Source of the DNA: Acidobacteriaceae bacterium
GTDB taxonomy: Bacteria; Acidobacteriota; Terriglobia; Terriglobales; SbA1
Assembly: GCA_003136335.1 (NCBI GenBank)
Contig: PLEA01000278.1
Span: 1-5,543, forward strand
Direction of reading: 5' to 3'
Length of the DNA: 5,543 nucleotides
The translations under genes were made by a program, and so were the position numbers. This document shows positions 1 through 5,543 of the stretch, piece after piece. The notes below the pieces were generated by a model that saw only the letters and a program-made list of their open reading frames with translations, did no database searches and was not told the DNA's origin. The first letter of the stretch is position 1. Each line of letters starts with the position of its first letter.

Positions 1-61
1 TGCGGCAAGGTATCAAAAAGCCCGGCGCAAAGCAATCAACAATTTCACGCCAGAAACAGTA

Positions 62-541
62 TTACCGCTCGCCCGCGCGCTGCGCGGCGAAGTCGCCGAG
101 CAGTGGGAGTCGAAACATTACTCCCTGAAAAGCTTTCACCACCAAAACCAGCCAGATCACGACGTAAGCCAGTCCGACCACGATAGAAACCAGCAACACC
201 AGGAGCGGGCCGAGCACTGGAATAATAAAGAGAAGGAGTCCCGCCAATTTGAGTGCGATCGCGAGTAGAATTCCGGCGGCCCAGAGCAAGAGGCACTGGA
301 AGGAATGGAAGCGGACAAAGCGATTCTTCTTATACGGCTCAACTACGAGGAAAACGATCGCGGGGACGAATGTAAAGTAGGCGAGCGCTCCTGCGATGGG
401 TTCGGAGAGAGCGCCGACCTTGCCGTGTGCGCGTCCTTCGGTTTGCATGGAGCGGCCGCAACTGGGGCAGAACGCGGCAGTCTCGGGCATTTGAGCCGCG
501 CAGTCCGGGCATGCCCTCAGCCTGACACTCATGGGTTCCAT
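62..541 (-). CDS. Zinc-ribbon DUF4870/Tic20-like membrane protein
   Basis: Small membrane protein of 159 residues with no assigned biochemical role. The N-terminus carries a zinc ribbon with two CxxC knuckles (C11, C14, C25, C28). After a short polar linker come hydrophobic segments at about 50-67, 82-103 and 107-137. The first loop, EPYKKNRFVRFHSFQ (about 68-82), is the characteristic signature of the DUF4870/Tic20-like family, in which a charged KNRFVRFH motif precedes the second helix. The protein should sit in the inner membrane with the ribbon in the cytoplasm. The reading frame stays open much further upstream (to 1174), but that part is antisense to the neighbouring gene and looks non-coding. 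The start is uncertain: ATGs at 553, 541 and 532 are all possible and none has a good ribosome-binding site. The gene is divergent from the zinc-ribbon operon at 716-2305. Family assignment is fairly secure; function is unknown. Confidence 0.82.
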   Translation of the reverse strand: MEPMSVRLRACPDCAAQMPETAAFCPSCGRSMQTEGRAHGKVGALSEPIAGALAYFTFVPAIVFLVVEPYKKNRFVRFHSFQCLLLWAAGILLAIALKLAGLLLFIIPVLGPLLVLLVSIVVGLAYVVIWLVLVVKAFQGVMFRLPLLGDFAAQRAGER

Positions 542-584
542 TGTCGGGACCATATCAAAACAGAGGGCAGCGGGCAAATGGGCA

Positions 585-621
585 GATTCTGTCCACTGCA
601 GAATCAAGCTCGGCCAGAATC
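585..621. promoter_or_regulatory. Array of three CAGAATC half-sites, candidate operator
   Basis: GATTCTG at 585-591 and CAGAATC at 599-605 form a perfect 7-bp inverted repeat with a 7-nt spacer. A third copy, CAGAATC, follows at 615-621 in direct orientation, 16 bp from the second, and similarity to the second copy extends past the core (11 of 14 positions match). The array lies in the divergent spacer, about 12 bp upstream of the predicted -35 box of the plus-strand operon. This is the usual place for an activator or repressor site. The binding protein is unknown. The 7-bp match could be chance, but three copies within 37 bp make that less likely. Confidence 0.4.
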
Positions 622-632
622 TATCTAGCGCA

Positions 633-661
633 TTGACTCCGAGGCGCGCGAATAGTATGTT
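633..661 (+). promoter_or_regulatory. Predicted sigma70-type promoter of the zinc-ribbon operon
   Basis: TTGACT at 633-638 matches the -35 consensus at five of six positions. It is followed, after exactly 17 bp, by TATGTT at 656-661 (four of six for the -10 box). Transcription would start near 668, leaving a leader of about 48 nt before the ATG at 716. It is the best promoter match I found in the window. It would drive the three plus-strand genes through 2305. Confidence 0.5.
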
Positions 662-715
662 TCGTGCAAATTTCAATCGAACGCTGAAGCGACGTTTCGC
701 GTGCTCGGAGGATGC

Positions 716-1447
716 ATGGCATCGTTGTGTGCAGGTTGCGGGAACAGCATCACCGCGGACGACAAATTCTGCCGGGTCTGCGGGCGCCAGCCTTCCGCGG
801 GTTCTGCCGTAACGGCTCCGCTCCCTGCACCTGCGGTTGGCAGCGAGACCAGCGGAAAAGCAATTGTCAGCCTGATTTGCGGGCTGTTGTTCTTCGTCCC
901 TTTCCTTTTTGTCGCAGCCATTGTGTTTGGCCACCTGGCCTTGTCGGAGATTGGTAAGAGTGCAGGACGTCTGAAAGGCCAAGGGATTGCCATGGCGGGG
1001 CTGGTGCTGGGTTATCTGTGGATTGCAGGAATTCCCATCATTCTGATTATCGCGGCGATCGCGATCCCTAACATACTGCGGGCACGGATGGCGGCCAACG
1101 AGTCGTCGGCCATCGCGTCGATGCGGACGTTGGACACCGCGGAAATTACCTACACGAAGTTCCATCCTGGCCAAGGTTATACCTGCTCTCTTTCCGATCT
1201 CGCCGAGGCCCAGTCGATTGCCAATCCTTTGGCAACAAGCCGGAAAAATGGATATGTTTTCGAGTTAACTGGGTGTGCCGCGGGAACCGAGGGCGGAGCC
1301 AATGCCCAATATCAGGTGGTGGCTTATCCGCTGCGGGTCAACCAAACTGGAGTGCGCGCCTTTTGCTCGGACCAGTCCGGGGTGAGCAAGGTTGATACCA
1401 GCGGATCGGCGCAGCGCTGTCTGGAAAACGGCGGCGACCTGCGGTAA
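716..1447 (+). CDS. Zinc-ribbon, DUF4190-like, type IV pilin-like fusion protein
   Basis: A 243-residue protein built from three parts. Residues 1-24 form a zinc ribbon (C5, C8, C19, C22). Residues about 47-104 look like DUF4190: a hydrophobic hairpin joined by the FGHLALSEIGKS loop and GQGIAMAGLVLGY. Residues about 105-243 resemble a type IV pilin or pseudopilin: a hydrophobic helix ending in AAIAIPN (113-119), then LRARMAANESSAIASMRTLD and a Cys-containing globular tail (C157, C187, C217, C235) that could form disulfides outside the membrane. The helix lacks the prepilin peptidase site: aligned on AIPN, the positions of the pilin Gly-1 and Glu5 are both Leu. It is therefore unlikely to be processed or assembled as a normal pilin. 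GGAGG at 707-711 precedes the ATG with short spacing; an in-frame GTG at 701 is an alternative start. It is the first gene of the operon; function is unknown. Confidence 0.85.
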   Translation: MASLCAGCGNSITADDKFCRVCGRQPSAGSAVTAPLPAPAVGSETSGKAIVSLICGLLFFVPFLFVAAIVFGHLALSEIGKSAGRLKGQGIAMAGLVLGYLWIAGIPIILIIAAIAIPNILRARMAANESSAIASMRTLDTAEITYTKFHPGQGYTCSLSDLAEAQSIANPLATSRKNGYVFELTGCAAGTEGGANAQYQVVAYPLRVNQTGVRAFCSDQSGVSKVDTSGSAQRCLENGGDLR

Positions 1448-1479
1448 GTTTTCCCGATTCTTTCTAGAGGAGGAAGCGA

Positions 1480-1863
1480 ATGTTTTGTACTCAATGCGGC
1501 GCGAATAATGCGGACACCGCGGCGGTATGCGTGCAGTGCGGCAGGATCCTGCAACCGGCCACTCCCTCAGTTCCATTGCAGACAACCGCGGTGGTTCTTC
1601 CTCCCGGCACGACTGTGCAGAATTATCTGGTGTTCGCGATTCTGGCAACGGTTTTCTGCTGTCTTCCGGCAGGTATTCCGGCCATCATCTATGCCGCGCA
1701 GGTGAATGGAAAATTGCAAGCGGGCGATTTGGCGGGAGCGCAAGTCGCTTCCAACCATGCGAAAATGTGGTGCCTGATCTCGCTGGGATTGGGACTCGGG
1801 ATCGTGGGGTTGTACGCGATTATGATCATGCTGGGGATTCTGAGCGGCTTTCATCAGCATTGA
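1480..1863 (+). CDS. Zinc-ribbon CD225/dispanin (IFITM-like) membrane protein
   Basis: A 127-residue protein. It opens with a zinc ribbon (C3, C6, C17, C20) and a Pro/Thr-rich linker. A CD225/dispanin domain follows: membrane segment at about 48-73 containing the double cysteine C60-C61, a loop with the signature GDLAGAQVASNHAK (82-95), then C98 and a second membrane segment at about 98-121. The same layout (CC pair, G-D-x-x-G-A loop, A-K and a nearby Cys) occurs in animal IFITM proteins, where the domain remodels membranes and the cysteines are acylated; whether that holds here is unknown. A very strong ribosome-binding site (AGAGGAGG at 1466-1473, 6 nt before ATG) fixes the start. It lies 32 bp after the pilin-like fusion gene and 16 bp before the DUF2752 gene, so the three are probably cotranscribed. 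Confidence 0.9.
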   Translation: MFCTQCGANNADTAAVCVQCGRILQPATPSVPLQTTAVVLPPGTTVQNYLVFAILATVFCCLPAGIPAIIYAAQVNGKLQAGDLAGAQVASNHAKMWCLISLGLGLGIVGLYAIMIMLGILSGFHQH

Positions 1864-1879
1864 GATTGGAGATTGCCCG

Positions 1880-2305
1880 ATGGTGGATATAAGTAAGAAT
1901 CGCCGACTGGTGGCGACGCTCGCGGCTTTTGCCGTGAGCGTGGTGATGCTGACGGTTTTCGATCCCGCTAGGTCCGGGGTTTTTCCGCCCTGCCCGGTGC
2001 GCTACTTCACCGGTTGGTATTGTCCGGGATGCGGCTCGCTGCGGGCGATCCACCAACTGCTGCATGGGAACCTGCGCGCGGCGTGGGCTTTGAATCCGCT
2101 GACAATTATTCTGCTGCCATTTCTGACCTACGGTTTGGCATCGTCTGCCCTTTTCGAAATTCGCGGGCAGGGATTACCGCAACCATTCCTGCGCGCGTTC
2201 TGGATACGCGCGCTGTGCGCGGCGATTATTCTGTTTGGAATCGCGCGAAATCTTCCGTTGTATCCGTTTGATTTGCTGGCGCCGGGGACGCGTTTGCACT
2301 GGTAA
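1880..2305 (+). CDS. DUF2752 family membrane protein
   Basis: A 141-residue membrane protein. The DUF2752 signature is complete: CP at 38-39, then TGWYCPGCGSLRA (44-56), HQLLHGNLRAAWALNP (58-73), a WxxR motif near 108-111 and the C-terminal RNLPLYPFDLLAP (123-135). Membrane helices are predicted at about 11-27, 73-92 and 108-122. The paired cysteines (C38, C48, C51) could bind metal or form a redox centre, but no function is established for the family that I can cite. GGAG at 1868-1871 sits 8 nt before the ATG. It is the last gene of the operon, 16 bp after the CD225 gene; proximity and shared orientation suggest a joint role with it. The gene runs towards the convergent fur gene. Confidence 0.88.
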   Translation: MVDISKNRRLVATLAAFAVSVVMLTVFDPARSGVFPPCPVRYFTGWYCPGCGSLRAIHQLLHGNLRAAWALNPLTIILLPFLTYGLASSALFEIRGQGLPQPFLRAFWIRALCAAIILFGIARNLPLYPFDLLAPGTRLHW

Positions 2306-2353
2306 CTGCTCCGCGCGCGATCCTTCTCTTCGCCTGCAGAACGGCTCCGCTCA

Positions 2354-2379
2354 GGATGTCGCCCACGGATGTCGCCCAC
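2354..2379 (+). repeat. Perfect tandem duplication of a 13-mer
   Basis: GGATGTCGCCCAC occurs twice back to back (2354-2366 and 2367-2379) with no mismatch. It lies in the spacer between the DUF2752 gene and the convergent fur gene. The flanking stretch (about 2335-2356, including GGCTCCGCTCAGGATG) resembles short interspersed intergenic repeats that I associate with acidobacterial and similar genomes. That resemblance is from memory and was not searched. Confidence 0.7.
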
Positions 2380-2427
2380 TGAGGTAGGGCCGAGCCATCA
2401 AAGTGGGCGAAGCCCGTGGTTCTTTTT
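2372..2427 (+). terminator. Inverted repeat with T-tract, possible terminator
   Basis: TCGCCCACT at 2372-2380 is the exact reverse complement of AGTGGGCGA at 2402-2410 (9-bp stem, 21-nt loop). A second, tighter hairpin GGGC-GAA-GCCC lies at 2405-2415. The tract TTCTTTTT follows at 2420-2427. Transcripts of the plus-strand zinc-ribbon operon would end here, inside the 3' end of fur. The T-tract does not sit directly against the long stem, so this is not a canonical intrinsic terminator and the element may simply be an interspersed repeat. Confidence 0.35.
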
Positions 2428-2898
2428 GCGGCAGTCTTCGCAGACTCCATATATCTGAAAGGTGTGCCGGGTCGTAAGGTAGTGGTATTTGCGGCCGATT
2501 TCCTGCTCGAGTTGGCCGACTTCCTGGGAAAAAAATTCGACGGAACTGCCGCAATCGGTGCAGACCATGTGGTGATGACTGCGACGGTTGTACTGGTGCT
2601 CGTAGCGCGCGATGCCGTCATGGAAGGCGACTTCGCTGGCCAAGCCGCACTCCGCCAACAGCTTCAGCGTGCGATAGACGGTGGTGTAGCCGATCCGCGC
2701 ATCTTTTCTCTGCACCAGGCGGTGGAGTTCGTCGGTGGAGAGATGGTCGCGGGTTTCGAGGAAGGTATGCAGAATGGCGTCGCGCTGCTCGGTCTGCTTC
2801 AGCCCGACACCCTTCAGATGGCGGTGAAGGATCTCCTGAGCTTCGCGGACCATCTGGCGGGAGATGGTGGGCTGATCATCGATGCGCTTCTGCAGCAT
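2398..2898 (-). CDS. Fur family metal-responsive transcriptional regulator
   Basis: Metal-dependent DNA-binding repressor of the Fur superfamily, 166 residues from the chosen start. The winged-helix part spans about 20-90, with HLSTDELHRLV (52-62) and IGYTTVYRTLKLL (69-81) as recognition-region motifs. The dimerisation and metal part has RYEHQ (98-102), HHH (108-110) followed by C113/C116, and the second CxxC pair C153/C156, which would form the structural zinc site. Regulatory-site candidates are H52, E100, H108, H110 and E121. The residue matching the oxidation-sensing Asp of PerR is Glu (E121), favouring an iron (Fur) or other metal sensor over PerR. Start is unsettled: in-frame ATGs at 2952, 2934, 2898 and 2853 all lack a clear ribosome-binding site. 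The first two overlap or abut a palindromic operator, so 2898 or 2853 (151 residues, nearest to usual length) is preferred. The gene is divergent from the acylase gene. Confidence 0.9.
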   Translation of the reverse strand: MLQKRIDDQPTISRQMVREAQEILHRHLKGVGLKQTEQRDAILHTFLETRDHLSTDELHRLVQRKDARIGYTTVYRTLKLLAECGLASEVAFHDGIARYEHQYNRRSHHHMVCTDCGSSVEFFSQEVGQLEQEIGRKYHYLTTRHTFQIYGVCEDCRKKNHGLRPL

Positions 2899-2936
2899 GG
2901 CGGGTGGAACTGAGGTCAGGATACCATCGGGCATCT

Positions 2937-2957
2937 TGAAAATGAAATTCATTTTCA
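2937..2957. promoter_or_regulatory. Perfect 21-bp palindrome resembling a Fur box
   Basis: Arms TGAAAATGAA and TTCATTTTCA flank a single central A at 2947, so every position of the 10-bp arms pairs. The inner 19 bp match the classical Fur box (GATAATGATAATCATTATC) at 15 positions. It lies in the 110-bp spacer between the divergent fur and acylase genes, 39 bp upstream of the preferred fur start and about 50 bp upstream of the acylase start. Fur regulators commonly repress themselves through such sites, so autoregulation is a reasonable inference. Control of the acylase from the same site is possible. Metal specificity cannot be read from the site alone. Confidence 0.72.
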
Positions 2958-3008
2958 GCGCGAGGCGAGGCCGCGCGGCGTGGAACTGGACTACAATCAG
3001 AGTTCCCC

Positions 3009-5480
3009 ATGAGCACTCTGGCAGAGATCGGCGCATTTAAAACCCGCCGTACGTCCATTTCCCGCATTCTGCTGTGGCTTTTGCTGATGGTGCTCCTCCT
3101 TCTGGCTGGCGTGGTGGGTTATGCCTATTATGTCGCGCGCTCTGCGCTTCCTCAGCTCGACGGGCGGTTGCAGGTCAGCGGTCTCGCGGCGCCGGTAACG
3201 GTAACCCGCGATAGTCACGGCGTGCCCACGATTGAAGCGTCCAATCTAGAGGATCTTTTTTTCGCGCAGGGTTACGTGACGGCGCAGGACCGTCTGTGGC
3301 AGATGGATGTGATGCGGCGCTTTGGCAGTGGAGAACTCTCGGAGATTCTGGGCGAGGACCTGCTGAAGGTGGACCGCGAACAGAAAATTCTAGGTTTGCG
3401 CGCCGCAGCGAAGAAGGCGCTGGAAATCGCGAGCCCACGGGATCGCAGTTTCTTCGAAGCTTACGCGCGCGGGGTGAACGCCTACATCGCGACGCATGGT
3501 CACAAGCTGCCGATTGAGTTTCGCATCTTGCATTACGGTCCCAGGCCGTGGGAGGCGGAAGACTCATTGGTCATCGCCAACGAGATGGTCAAGGATTTGA
3601 ACTATCACTATTTTTTTGACGCGCTGGCGCGGGAAAAAATCCTTGCCAAAGTGGGGCCGGAGTTGACCGCAGATTTGTACGTGAACCGCTCCTGGCATGA
3701 CCGTCCGCCGACCGTGATGCGAGAGGATTTGAATCAACCGGACAAGAATGCGGGCGACTCCGATGACGAGGACGACGACGATTCTCCGGACAACTCGGTC
3801 ACGCGGGAAATCTCTCCGCCGGAAGGTCTGCCTAGCGAAGCTTTAACGAGCGAAGGCGTGCCGGTGAATGGATCGAATGACTGGGTGGTTTCCGGGGCGC
3901 ACACGGTTACGGGCAAGCCGCTGCTCTCAAATGATATGCACCTCGGCCACCAGATGCCGAACCTCTGGTACGAGGCTCAGCTGCACGCCGGCACTCTGAA
4001 TGTTGCGGGCGTGACTCTGCCGGGCATGCCCTATGTGATCGTGGGCCATAATCAGCGAATCGCGTGGGGATTTACTAACGTCGGCCCGACCGTGACAGAC
4101 GTTTTCATTGAAAACTTCAACCCGCAGGGCGCGTATCAGACTCCGAGTGGATGGGTGCAGCCGGACCATCGCGTCGAGATCATTCACGTTAAAAGCAAGC
4201 CGGATGTGAGTGTTGATGTAAAGATCACGCGACACGGGCCCATCATCACAGAACTGGTACCGGGCGAAACGCGGCCGCTGGCGTTGCGTTGGACGCTCTA
4301 CGATAGCTTGCACATTCCATTTTTTGACGTGAATGCGGCGCAGAACTGGCAGGAATTCCGGCGCGCGTTTTCGCAACTGGACGCGCCTGGCCAAAACGTG
4401 GTCTATGCCGACGTGGACGGGAACATCGGATATCAGACCACGGGCAAGCTTCCGATCCGCGCGGCAGGGGATGGCAGCCTTCCGGTGAGCGGAGCCGACA
4501 ACGCGCACGAGTGGACTTCCTACATTCCATTTGAAAAGCTTCCCAGCGTCTACAACCCGCCGTCGGGAATCATTGGCACAGCCAACGGAAGGATTACACC
4601 GGACAATTATCCGAACTCGATCAGCATGGAATGGGAGGCGCCGTGGCGCACGGCGCGCATTTATCACGTTCTGGAATCGGGACGGCAGTTTTCTTCGGCG
4701 GACATGCTCGCGCTGCAAACGGATATTCACTCCGAGGCCGATTTGTTTGCGGCTGAACGTTTTGTGTATGCCGTCGACCACGCCTCTAAACCTTCGGCGC
4801 GAGCGAAACAGGCGGCGGATCTCATGCGAAGTTGGGATGGACGCATGCAGGCTTCATCGGCGGCGCCGACGATTGCGGAGAATTCGATGCGTGAACTGAG
4901 GCGATTGCTTCTCGAACCAAAGCTCGGGTCCGCGTCCGCCGATCCGAAGCAAGAGAACGAAGTCTTGAGCTGGAAGACCTATTCGTGGGAGATGCGCTCG
5001 GTGTGGATGGAGAACATTTTGCTGCACCGGCCTGAGCGCTGGTTGCCGGAGGCATTTCCGAACTATGACGAACTCCTCACTGCGGCTGCGGAGAGGGCAG
5101 TGAATGGTCCGGAAACACCAAAAGATTTGGCGTCGTGGCGCTGGGGTTCGTTCAATGCAGTTGAGATCGAGCATCCGGTGTTGGGAAAGATTCCGATGAT
5201 TCGCCGCTGGTCGGGGCCCGGAGTGCAGGAGCAGTCGGGCAGCGGATATACGGTGAAGGCGGTGACCCGGACCCATGGGCCGTCGGAGCGTTTCACGGCG
5301 AATCTGGCGGACCTGGATCAGTCGACACTGAACATTGTGACCGGGCAGAGCGGAAATTTCCTGAGCCCTTACTATATGGATCAGTGGAAAGCGTGGTACG
5401 AGGGATTCACGTTTGCCTGGCCGTTCTCGTCCGCAGCGCTTGAGAAAGAACGAGCGCATGAGTTGGTGCTGGAGCCATGA
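3009..5480 (+). CDS. Penicillin acylase family Ntn-hydrolase (periplasmic amidohydrolase)
   Basis: An 823-residue amide hydrolase of the penicillin acylase family. These enzymes cleave themselves into two chains and act outside the cytoplasm on penicillins, acyl-homoserine lactones or other N-acyl substrates; the substrate here cannot be told. An N-terminal basic stretch and hydrophobic segment (about 18-42) form a signal or membrane anchor. The first chain has VTVTRDSHGVPTIEA (63-77) and AQGYVTAQDRLWQMD (86-100). A spacer with an acidic run (252-258) precedes NGSNDW, where Ser289 is the predicted new N-terminal nucleophile of the second chain. Later motifs are SNDMHLGHQMPNLWYEA (307-323), GHNQRIAWGFTN (346-357), TANGR (524-528; Asn526 is a candidate oxyanion residue) and GQSGNFLSPYYMDQW (779-793). 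Length is normal and the gene looks intact. A TACAAT -10-like box at 2992-2997 would give a very short leader. No clear ribosome-binding site is visible. Confidence 0.93.
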   Translation: MSTLAEIGAFKTRRTSISRILLWLLLMVLLLLAGVVGYAYYVARSALPQLDGRLQVSGLAAPVTVTRDSHGVPTIEASNLEDLFFAQGYVTAQDRLWQMDVMRRFGSGELSEILGEDLLKVDREQKILGLRAAAKKALEIASPRDRSFFEAYARGVNAYIATHGHKLPIEFRILHYGPRPWEAEDSLVIANEMVKDLNYHYFFDALAREKILAKVGPELTADLYVNRSWHDRPPTVMREDLNQPDKNAGDSDDEDDDDSPDNSVTREISPPEGLPSEALTSEGVPVNGSNDWVVSGAHTVTGKPLLSNDMHLGHQMPNLWYEAQLHAGTLNVAGVTLPGMPYVIVGHNQRIAWGFTNVGPTVTDVFIENFNPQGAYQTPSGWVQPDHRVEIIHVKSKPDVSVDVKITRHGPIITELVPGETRPLALRWTLYDSLHIPFFDVNAAQNWQEFRRAFSQLDAPGQNVVYADVDGNIGYQTTGKLPIRAAGDGSLPVSGADNAHEWTSYIPFEKLPSVYNPPSGIIGTANGRITPDNYPNSISMEWEAPWRTARIYHVLESGRQFSSADMLALQTDIHSEADLFAAERFVYAVDHASKPSARAKQAADLMRSWDGRMQASSAAPTIAENSMRELRRLLLEPKLGSASADPKQENEVLSWKTYSWEMRSVWMENILLHRPERWLPEAFPNYDELLTAAAERAVNGPETPKDLASWRWGSFNAVEIEHPVLGKIPMIRRWSGPGVQEQSGSGYTVKAVTRTHGPSERFTANLADLDQSTLNIVTGQSGNFLSPYYMDQWKAWYEGFTFAWPFSSAALEKERAHELVLEP

Positions 5481-5507
5481 AGCGAGGGCTTCAGGCTTCA
5501 GGCTTCA
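5478..5507 (+). repeat. Hairpin overlapping the stop codon and three tandem GGCTTCA heptamers
   Basis: GGCTTCA is repeated three times without interruption (5487-5493, 5494-5500, 5501-5507), and degenerate GCTTC copies continue to about 5527. TGAAGC at 5478-5483, which includes the acylase stop, pairs perfectly with GCTTCA at 5488-5493 across a 4-nt loop. No run of T follows, so it is not a clear terminator. An ATG at 5477 overlaps the stop (ATGA) and its frame stays open to the window edge for 22 codons, but the repeat makes a real gene doubtful. Confidence 0.6.
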
Positions 5508-5543
5508 CACTCACGCTTCGCGCTTCAGTCTTTAGTCCACCAG

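Noticed and set aside
1..61. Possible coding or terminator sequence at the left edge
   Set aside because: No motif, strong hairpin or convincing frame is visible in these 61 bases.
545..581. TTGCCC-17-TATGGT as a promoter for the minus-strand DUF4870-type gene
   Set aside because: Both boxes are weak, and the -10 would overlap a possible start codon; not strong enough to list as a feature.
542..1174. Upstream extension of the minus-strand zinc-ribbon gene to a 370-residue frame
   Set aside because: The extra part is antisense to the pilin-like fusion gene, its translation is rich in Arg/Gln/Asn/Cys without any domain, and recognisable homology starts only near 541.
2416..2913. Plus-strand open frame of 165 residues opposite fur
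   Set aside because: It mirrors the fur coding sequence; all family motifs are on the other strand.
3256..3617. Two runs of seven T in the acylase gene as slippage or frameshift sites
   Set aside because: Both encode ordinary Phe codons within conserved or plausible sequence, the frame is intact on both sides, and nothing suggests programmed slippage.
3927..4781. Long minus-strand open frame (284 residues) inside the acylase gene
   Set aside because: It is antisense to a clearly conserved enzyme, has a His/Arg/Val-rich translation with no motif, and is a typical shadow of a high-GC gene.
4854..5459. Minus-strand open frame of 201 residues in the acylase 3' half
   Set aside because: It is antisense to conserved acylase motifs, with no recognisable domain and an Arg/Pro-rich composition.

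Overview
The window reads as a chromosomal segment from an acidobacterium (Acidobacteriota, Terriglobia/Koribacter-like). This is an inference from moderately high GC, from the many small zinc-ribbon membrane proteins with a pilin-like segment (AAIAIPN followed by LRARMAANES), and from the style of the intergenic repeats. No rRNA or other taxonomic marker is present. I see no mobile element, CRISPR array, tRNA or rRNA.

Left part (62-2305): a divergent cluster of four small membrane-protein genes. On the minus strand is a zinc-ribbon plus DUF4870/Tic20-like protein. Across a 174-bp spacer, a plus-strand operon holds a zinc-ribbon/DUF4190-like/pilin-like fusion, a zinc-ribbon CD225 (dispanin, IFITM-like) protein and a DUF2752 protein, with gaps of 32 and 16 bp. 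Three of the four start with the same kind of four-cysteine zinc ribbon joined to a different membrane domain, and the fourth has its own CPGCG motif. The spacer holds a good sigma70-type promoter for the operon and three copies of a CAGAATC half-site just upstream of it. The biological role of this set is unknown.

Middle (2306-3008): the operon converges on a Fur-family regulator on the minus strand. Between them lies a repeat-rich stretch, with a perfect tandem 13-mer, an inverted repeat and a T-tract, that runs into the last codons of fur. The fur gene is divergent from the next gene. Their 110-bp spacer contains a perfect 21-bp palindrome resembling a Fur box, so fur is probably autoregulated and the acylase may be under the same control.

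Right part (3009-5480): a complete 823-residue N-terminal-nucleophile acylase of the penicillin acylase family, with an N-terminal membrane or signal segment, an acidic spacer and a predicted catalytic Ser289. After its stop codon comes a hairpin and three tandem GGCTTCA heptamers. The window ends there, possibly within the start of another reading frame.
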